9,744 nucleotides of DNA. Origin: an uncultured Collinsella sp. Its GTDB lineage: Bacteria > Actinomycetota > Coriobacteriia > Coriobacteriales > Coriobacteriaceae. How positions within the stretch are numbered: position 1 is the stretch's first letter; each line of letters begins with the position of its first letter. The position numbers were made by a program, and so were the translations under genes. The stretch lies in the NCBI GenBank assembly GCA_934643435.1, contig CAKUCJ010000029.1:1-9744 (forward strand). The letters run 5' to 3'. Below are positions 5,151-9,744 of the stretch, piece by piece. Under the pieces are notes generated by a model, which was not told where the DNA came from, did no database searches, and saw only the letters and a list, made by a program, of their open reading frames with translations.

Positions 5151-5375
5151 CGTACCGGAATTAGCGCTCAGAATGGGACACGCTTTCCGGTAGAAGCCTC
5201 AGCGGAAAGTACGTCCCGGAATTGGGGCCTGGAATGGGATGCATTTTCCCGATGGGATGGGTTTCGGAAAGCGTGTCCCGTTCTGGGCGTCTATTCTGGG
5301 ATGCCGTTTCCGGTTGAGGCCTCAAGCGGAAACTGCGTCCCGGAATGGCCGCTCGAAATGGGATGCGCCTCCCCC
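5151..5375. repeat. Tandem intergenic repeat, 61-62 bp period, about 3.7 degenerate copies
   Basis: Copies begin at 5151, 5212, 5274 and 5336, each opening with (C/T)GT(A/C)CCG. The first three run 61, 62 and 62 bp; the fourth is cut off after about 40 bp near 5375. Shared blocks inside a copy are CGTCCCGGAAT, then (A/T)(A/T)(T/C)TGGGATGC-like residues about 20 bp on, TTTCC(G/C), and CGGAAA near the end. Copies 1 and 3 also share GCCTCA in the middle. There are no plausible ribosome binding sites or codon patterns, so the short open frames here are not genes. The repeat fills the gap between the deglycase terminator and the his leader and looks like a non-coding repeat family, but other genomic copies cannot be seen from this window. 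Confidence 0.8.
5298..5341. repeat. Near-perfect 44-bp palindrome inside the third repeat copy
   Basis: GTTTCCG (5306-5312) pairs with CGGAAAC (5327-5333), and TTGAGG (5314-5319) with CCTCAA (5320-5325), apart from one G-G mismatch (5313/5326). Outside this, GGGATGC (5298-5304) pairs with GCGTCCC (5335-5341), with one T-G and a C-T mismatch next to it. The first copy has a looser version, GGGAC/GTCCC plus CTTTCCG/CGGAAAG, at 5175-5217. The sequence could extrude as a cruciform or fold as RNA. Confidence 0.7.
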
Positions 5376-5436
5376 TATGTTTCCAAATGAATACGCTGTG
5401 AGCCGTGGGAGACGATTCTCCCCGCAAGCACTCTAG

Positions 5437-5447
5437 TATGCTAAAGT
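5437..5447 (+). promoter_or_regulatory. Tentative -10 region of the his operon promoter
   Basis: TATGCT (5437-5442) or the extended form TG-C-TAAAGT (5439-5447) are the best -10 candidates. No good -35 hexamer sits at the right distance; the region upstream holds the small dyad GGGAGA (5407-5412) and TCTCCC (5417-5422). Transcription would begin about at 5450, directly at the 12-bp inverted repeat. Confidence 0.35.
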
Positions 5448-5450
5448 ACC

Positions 5451-5482
5451 CAGAAGACCGGCGGAGCTATGCCGGTCTTCTG
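5451..5482 (+). promoter_or_regulatory. Perfect 12-bp inverted repeat in the his leader
   Basis: CAGAAGACCGGC (5451-5462) is the exact reverse complement of GCCGGTCTTCTG (5471-5482), with the 8-nt loop GGAGCTAT. Only TTCTATAT follows, so it is a poor intrinsic terminator, but the stem is very stable. It ends 35 nt before the hisZG start codon. It could be an attenuator, a 5' stabilising stem or the terminator of an upstream transcript. No T-box specifier or GGTGG-type motif is visible. Confidence 0.6.
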
Positions 5483-5517
5483 TTCTATATGAAGCACAAC
5501 ATGAGGAGGCTCACCAG

Positions 5518-7233
5518 ATGACGGCCACACCGTGGGGATTCCGGGACATACTGCCCGAGGAGGCTCAGGCGCGCGAGGAAATTGCGCTGACGGTGAAGGG
5601 CTGTTTCAGGGAGCATCATTACCTGCCGGTTGAGACGCCGCTGCTCGAGGACAAGGGTTCGCTCGAGGAGGGTGGCCGCATCGCGGATACGCCGTTCAAG
5701 CTCTTTGACGACGATGGTCGCCTGCTGGTGGTTCGTCCCGATAATACGCTGCCCATCGTGCGCCTGGTTTCGACCCGCATGCGCGCGGCCGATCTGCCCC
5801 TGCGCCTGCGCTACGAGGCGCCGGTGGTTCGCGAGTGCCAGCGCAATGCCGGTGGCTCGCGCCAGTTTACGCAGCTGGGTTTTGAGCTCATCGGCGCGGG
5901 CGATACCGCGGGCGATGTCGAGATTGTCTCGTTGGTCGCCGAGGCCGTGCGCAAGTTGGCACTGCCCGATGCGCGCATTATCGCAGGTAGCGTGCGTCCG
6001 TTTAAGGAGCTGCTCGCGGCGTGCGAGGATCGTGAGCTGGCTGCCGAGGCGCTGCGTTGCGTGCACGCCAACGACTTTGTGGGCCTCGATGCCCGCGTGG
6101 CGGAAAGCAACGAGCCCGAGGCTGTGAAGGCTGCCATTAGCGAGCTGCCGCGCCTACATGGCGGGGCCGAGGTGCTCGACCGCGTGGATGCGTTGTTGGC
6201 AGCTGCCGGTATCGTCGCGCCGCTCACGCGCGAGCTGCGAGCCCTGGTTGAGGGCCTGGCTCCCGAGGATGCTCAGGTGCTGTCCTTCGACTTCTCCATC
6301 ATGAATTCCTTTGATTATTACACCGGCCTGGTCTTTAAGGCCTATGCCGGTGGACTGCCCGATCCGGTGGGTTCGGGCGGTCGCTACGACTCTATCTTTA
6401 CCGGCGCGTTCGGCGACGGCATCGAGGTGCCGGCAGCGGGCTTTGCCTTTTCGCTCGAGCGCCTGGAGGCCGCACGCACCTCGGCCGAGGACGCCGCCTC
6501 CGATGGCGACCACGCCGTGGGACGTGGCGCCGAGGGCCCGCTGCGTATCGCCGCGCCCAAGGGTTCGCTCAAGGCCGACACGCTCGACGTGCTCGAGGCC
6601 GCGGGCTTGGATGTCTCTGAGCTGCGCGACCCCGGCCGTCACCTGATTGTGCGTGGTCGCGACACGCGTGTGGGCGAGGGCGCGGTCGGCGATATTGAGT
6701 TTGTCATCGTGCGTCCCAGCGACGCGCCGGCCTTTGTGGGTTGCGGCGGTGCTGACTGCGGCATCTGTGGCTGGGACTCGCTCATCGAGGCCGACCTCAA
6801 CCTGCTGCAGCTCGTCGATCTGGGCTATGGCCTGTGCACCTTCATTGAGGCGGAGCCCGCATGGCGCGCCGGCCAGGCCGAGCGCAACTATGCCCGCCGC
6901 GGGTCGCTTCGCGTGGCCACCAAGTATCCGCGCATCGCGAGCGCCTGGTATGCCGAGCGCGGCGTGAATGCCGATATCGTCTCGCTGCACGGCAATATTG
7001 AACTGGGCCCCATCGTCGGCATGACCGACCGCATCGTGGACATTACCGCAACGGGTGCGACCCTGCGCGACAACGACCTGGTCATCACCGGTCGCATCAT
7101 GGATTGCACGGCGCGCTTCTTCGTCAACCCGGGTGCGGCGCGCTTGGATCCGCGCGTTCGTAACCTGGCCGATCGTCTGGCTGCCGCCGTGAAAGACAAG
7201 CATTTTGAGCCTGTCGCGGGCTCGGCACAATAG
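5518..7233 (+). CDS. hisZ-hisG: HisZ-HisG fusion: ATP phosphoribosyltransferase with fused HisRS-like regulatory subunit
   Basis: A 571-residue fusion that joins ATP and PRPP to phosphoribosyl-ATP, the first committed step of histidine synthesis. Residues 1 to about 320 are HisZ, a class II histidyl-tRNA-synthetase paralogue: WGFRDILPEEA (6-16), the motif-2 region RYEAPVVRECQRNAGGSRQF (98-117), SFDYYTGLVFKAY (264-276), GSGGRYDSI (285-293) and GFAFSLERL (308-316). A polar linker covers about 320-341. Residues about 342-561 are short-form HisG: LRIAAPKGSL (342-351), VRPSDAP (398-404), SLHGNIELGPIVG (489-501) and the PRPP loop TATGATLR (510-517). The C-terminal ACT-like domain of long HisG is absent, which is why HisZ is needed for activity and histidine feedback. 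No in-frame ATG with a ribosome binding site occurs at the junction, so separate HisG is unlikely. The start follows GAGGAGG at 5503-5509. hisD is 105 bp downstream. Confidence 0.95.
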   Translation: MTATPWGFRDILPEEAQAREEIALTVKGCFREHHYLPVETPLLEDKGSLEEGGRIADTPFKLFDDDGRLLVVRPDNTLPIVRLVSTRMRAADLPLRLRYEAPVVRECQRNAGGSRQFTQLGFELIGAGDTAGDVEIVSLVAEAVRKLALPDARIIAGSVRPFKELLAACEDRELAAEALRCVHANDFVGLDARVAESNEPEAVKAAISELPRLHGGAEVLDRVDALLAAAGIVAPLTRELRALVEGLAPEDAQVLSFDFSIMNSFDYYTGLVFKAYAGGLPDPVGSGGRYDSIFTGAFGDGIEVPAAGFAFSLERLEAARTSAEDAASDGDHAVGRGAEGPLRIAAPKGSLKADTLDVLEAAGLDVSELRDPGRHLIVRGRDTRVGEGAVGDIEFVIVRPSDAPAFVGCGGADCGICGWDSLIEADLNLLQLVDLGYGLCTFIEAEPAWRAGQAERNYARRGSLRVATKYPRIASAWYAERGVNADIVSLHGNIELGPIVGMTDRIVDITATGATLRDNDLVITGRIMDCTARFFVNPGAARLDPRVRNLADRLAAAVKDKHFEPVAGSAQ

Positions 7234-7260
7234 CGCGAGCGCGCACGGGCGCCCCAACGT

Positions 7261-7306
7261 CCGGGCTGCGGGTCGATTGTCGCCACTGCCCGGCCTCTCG
7301 TTTTTT
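7261..7306 (+). terminator. Possible weak terminator or attenuator between hisZG and hisD
   Basis: CCGGGC (7261-7266) pairs with GCCCGG (7288-7293), and TTTTTT occurs at 7301-7306. Seven bases (CCTCTCG) separate stem and T-run and the loop is 21 nt, so this fits an intrinsic terminator poorly. The T-run is also part of the small dyad CGTTT/AAACG. Partial termination is possible; hisD is probably still read through. Confidence 0.3.
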
Positions 7307-7338
7307 AAACGCAACCTCGACTGATAGGGGATACCGAT

Positions 7339-8772
7339 ATGAAGACCATCAAACTTGCTCCCGGCGAGCGCCTCGTCACCAACCAGCTCAACCGCAAGGG
7401 CGTGCTGCCGCAAAACATCGTCGACGCCGCCCGCGATATCGTGGCCAACGTGCGCGCCAACGGCGATGCCGCGGTGCGCGATTACTGCCAGCGTTTTGAC
7501 GGTGTTGAGCTGCAGAGCTTCCGCCTTCCGCAGGAGCAGATCGATGCCGCGCTCGAAGGCCTCGACCCGGCCTTTGTCGCCGCGCTCGAGAAGGCCGCGC
7601 GCCAGATTCGCGAGTTCCACCAGCGCGAGGTCGAGCAGAGCTGGTTTACCACGCGCCCGGACGGCACGATGCTCGGCGTCAAAGTGACCCCGCTCGCCGC
7701 AGCCGGTATCTATGTGCCGGGCGGCCGCGCGCAGTATCCCTCAACCGTGCTCATGAATGCGATTCCGGCCAAGGTGGCCGGCGTTAAGCGCGTGGTCATG
7801 GTGACTCCTCCGCAAAAGGACGGCCTTATCAGCCCCTACACGCTCGCCGCGGCAAAGCTCGGCGGAGTGGACGAGATCTATATGGTGGGCGGCGCTCAGG
7901 CCGTGGCCGCGCTGGCGTACGGCACCGAGACCATTCCGCGCGTCGATAAGATCACCGGCCCGGGCAACGCCTTTGTCGCCGCGGCCAAGCAGATCGTGTC
8001 GGGCGACGTGGGCATCGACATGGTCGCCGGCCCGTCCGAGGTCTGCGTGCTGGCCGACGCTACGGCCAAGCCCATGGTGGTCGCAGCCGACCTGATGGCT
8101 CAGGCCGAGCACGATCCGCTGGCCGCCTGCTATCTGGTGACCTGCGACGAGCAGTTTGCGCGCGAGGTCGAGGTCGGCATCGACATCCTGGTCGCGCAGT
8201 CGCCGCGCGCCGAGATCACGCGTGCCTCGCTCGATAACGAGGGCACCATCGTGGTGGCCGCCGACATGGCCGCTGCTGTCGAGGCCGTGAACACCGTGGC
8301 GCCCGAGCACCTTGAGCTGCACTGCAAGGACGCGATGGGCCTGCTCGGTGGCATTCGCAACGCCGGCGCCATCTTTGTGGGCGCCTGGAGCTCCGAGCCG
8401 CTCGGCGATTACGTTGCCGGCCCCAACCACACGCTGCCGACCGGCGGTACGGCCATGTTCTCCAACCCGCTTTCGGTGGAGGAGTTCGTCAAGCGCTCGA
8501 GCGTCATCTGCTATACGCCCGAGGGCCTGCTTTCCGACGCTCCCGCTACGCAGCGTCTGGCCGAGGCAGAGGGCCTGTGGGCGCACGCGCTTTCGGCCGC
8601 GTTGCGCCGTCGCGTGCTGGAGCAGGGCGAGGACTCCGTGAGCGCTGAGTCGCTGGCCGCGGCCGACTTGACCAAGGTCGCCTGGCCGGGCGATACGACC
8701 GCGACGGTTGCCGAGGGCGTGGACCTGGCGGCTGCGGGTGGTGCCGCTGGCGCTGCCGGCGAGGAGGCCTAA
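7339..8772 (+). CDS. hisD: Histidinol dehydrogenase
   Basis: A zinc and NAD enzyme that oxidises L-histidinol to L-histidine in two steps, the end of the pathway. It shows the family order: GIYVPGGRAQYPSTVLMN (123-140), GGAQAVAALAYGT (184-196), KITGPGNAFVAAAK (204-217) and DMVAGPSEV (227-235). Zinc ligands by family alignment are Gln255 and His258 (QAEH), Asp357 (GDYVAGPNHTLPT) and His416. Glu323-His324 (APEHLEL) is the catalytic pair. ATG 7339 follows AGGGG at 7326-7330. At 477 residues it is about 40 longer than E. coli HisD; the extra part is an alanine/glycine-rich C-terminal tail from about residue 430 (ending AGGAAGAAGEEA), probably disordered. The tail's last codons contain the GGAGG used by hisC, so hisD and hisC are translated together. 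Confidence 0.97.
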   Translation: MKTIKLAPGERLVTNQLNRKGVLPQNIVDAARDIVANVRANGDAAVRDYCQRFDGVELQSFRLPQEQIDAALEGLDPAFVAALEKAARQIREFHQREVEQSWFTTRPDGTMLGVKVTPLAAAGIYVPGGRAQYPSTVLMNAIPAKVAGVKRVVMVTPPQKDGLISPYTLAAAKLGGVDEIYMVGGAQAVAALAYGTETIPRVDKITGPGNAFVAAAKQIVSGDVGIDMVAGPSEVCVLADATAKPMVVAADLMAQAEHDPLAACYLVTCDEQFAREVEVGIDILVAQSPRAEITRASLDNEGTIVVAADMAAAVEAVNTVAPEHLELHCKDAMGLLGGIRNAGAIFVGAWSSEPLGDYVAGPNHTLPTGGTAMFSNPLSVEEFVKRSSVICYTPEGLLSDAPATQRLAEAEGLWAHALSAALRRRVLEQGEDSVSAESLAAADLTKVAWPGDTTATVAEGVDLAAAGGAAGAAGEEA

Positions 8773-8773
8773 C

Positions 8774-9744
8774 ATGGCCGAGTTGACGCCTCGCATGAAG
8801 GAGCTCGTCCAGCCTTGCTTGGCCGGTATTGAGCCCTATGATTCCAACTTTACGCCCACGCGCATCAACCTTTCGGCCAACGAGAACACCTATCCCGTGC
8901 CGGCAGGTGTGCGCGAGGCGGTCGATGCGGCGCTCGCCGCTACGCCGCTCAACCGCTATCCCGATCCCATGTCCAATGACCTGCGCGACGAGCTCGCCGC
9001 CTGGCATGGTGTGACACGCGAGAACATCTGCGTGGGCAACGGCGGCGATGAGCTGCTCTATAACTACCTGCTGGCGTTTGGCGGCGCGGGGCGGACCCTG
9101 CTCAACTGCCCGCCGTGCTTTAGCGAGTACGCCTTCTTTGCGTCTCTGTGCCAGACCGAGGTGCGCGACGTGTGGCGCGACCCGGCGAGCTTTGAGCTCG
9201 ACCAGGCCGCCGTGCTTGCGGCGGCGCCGGAGTGCGACCTGGCCATCGTGACCTCGCCCAACAATCCCACGGGTGACGTGGCTCCGCTCGACTTTGTCGC
9301 GGCGCTGTGCGACGCCTGCCCCGGCATGGTGATGGTCGACGAGGCCTACGTTGAGTTTGCCGACGATTCGTTTGGCGCGGCCACCACGGCGCAGGGACTT
9401 ATCGCCGAGCATCCCAGCCTGGTGATTTTGCACACGCTGTCCAAGGCGTTTGGCGCCGCCGGCACGCGTCTTGGCTACGTGATCGCGGCGCCCGAGGTTA
9501 TCGAGGTGTTCGCGGCGATTCGCCAGATTTACTCGGTCAACGTGTTGAGCCAGGCGGCGGCGCTTGCCTGCGTGCGTGCCCGCGATGCGTATGCGCCCGT
9601 GGTGGCGCTGGTTGCGAACGAGCGCGACCGCGAGCTGGCTTCCCTGCACGCGATGGGTGCCGCGGGCCTGCCGGTGGAGGCGTGGCCGTCCGCGGCGAAC
9701 TTTGTGCTCGTACGCACGCCGCACGCCACGCGCGTGCGCGAGCG
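8774..9744 (+). CDS. hisC: Histidinol-phosphate aminotransferase (3' end outside the window)
   Basis: The frame stays open for 323 residues to the right edge, so the C-terminus (about 30-40 residues) is missing. It is a class I/II PLP aminotransferase that converts imidazole-acetol phosphate and glutamate to histidinol phosphate. Features seen are LSANENTYPVP (33-43), NRYPDP (60-65), the cofactor-phosphate loop GNGGDELLYNY (88-98; the usual GNGSDE has Ser where this has Gly), SPNNPTG (161-167), VDEAYVEF (188-195) and TLSKAFGAAGTRLGY (221-235). Lys224 is the Schiff-base lysine and Arg232 the conserved arginine after it. The ATG lies one base after the hisD stop, with GGAGG (8763-8767) inside the end of hisD, so the two are co-translated. 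Aromatic aminotransferase activity is possible in this family, but the his operon setting argues for HisC. Confidence 0.95.
   Translation, partial: MAELTPRMKELVQPCLAGIEPYDSNFTPTRINLSANENTYPVPAGVREAVDAALAATPLNRYPDPMSNDLRDELAAWHGVTRENICVGNGGDELLYNYLLAFGGAGRTLLNCPPCFSEYAFFASLCQTEVRDVWRDPASFELDQAAVLAAAPECDLAIVTSPNNPTGDVAPLDFVAALCDACPGMVMVDEAYVEFADDSFGAATTAQGLIAEHPSLVILHTLSKAFGAAGTRLGYVIAAPEVIEVFAAIRQIYSVNVLSQAAALACVRARDAYAPVVALVANERDRELASLHAMGAAGLPVEAWPSAANFVLVRTPHATRVRE

Noticed and set aside
5161..5436. Short open frames on both strands within the tandem repeat (minus strand 5161-5427, plus strand 5239-5436)
   Set aside because: They are formed by the repeat units, have no ribosome binding sites and translate to repeat-derived peptides.
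5101..5517. CRISPR array in the repeat region
   Set aside because: Units are degenerate, adjacent without unique spacers, and no cas gene is present.
5489..5521. Ten-codon frame MKHNMRRLTR ahead of hisZG as a histidine leader peptide
   Set aside because: It has only one histidine codon and no ribosome binding site of its own, and its end overlaps the hisZG start codon by chance of ATGA.
6154..7620. 488-residue minus-strand open frame opposite hisZG and hisD
   Set aside because: It spans two well-identified + strand genes and the gap between them, and has no family motifs.

Overview
The window looks like chromosome of a high-GC gut actinobacterium of the Coriobacteriia, most likely Collinsella or a close relative. 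This is inferred from base composition, strong G/C-ending codon preference, the mannose-family PTS plus deglycase gene set and the HisZ-HisG fusion. No marker gene in the window settles the species.

Left part (1-5100): a sugar-amine (Amadori product) uptake and breakdown locus, all on the + strand. It holds the C-terminal end of a mannose-family PTS EIIA, then EIIB, EIIC and EIID, an FrlC-like TIM-barrel epimerase, and a SIS-domain deglycase of the FrlB/FraB/GfrF family. The likely scheme is that EIIABCD imports and 6-phosphorylates a glycated amine such as fructoselysine or glucoselysine. The SIS enzyme then splits the 6-phosphate into glucose-6-phosphate and lysine, and the epimerase feeds a C3 epimer (psicoselysine type) into the route. 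Two promoters, one before EIIC and one before the deglycase, share the 12-mer TATAATTGGTAT and an upstream TTGGTATTAAA copy, so one repressor, plausibly a HutC-type GntR regulator, probably controls both. Each predicted mRNA starts with a hairpin about 8 nt from its 5' end. The deglycase gene ends 351 of its 353 sense codons in G or C, unlike its neighbours, and is followed by a strong intrinsic terminator.

Middle (5101-5517): a 417-bp stretch without a gene. It holds a GC-rich hairpin, about 3.7 copies of a 61-62 bp tandem repeat with internal dyad symmetry, a tentative promoter and a perfect 12-bp inverted repeat in the his leader.

Right part (5518-9744): the start of a histidine biosynthesis operon on the + strand. 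It comprises a natural fusion of HisZ (HisRS-like regulatory subunit) with short-form HisG (ATP phosphoribosyltransferase), then hisD, then hisC, which runs off the right edge. HisZG makes the first committed step, HisC a late transamination and HisD the last two oxidations.

The most unusual items are the paired operator/promoter architecture, the extreme GC3 of the deglycase gene, the tandem intergenic repeat, the HisZ-HisG fusion, and the pairing of a PTS with an epimerase whose known relative works on an unphosphorylated substrate.
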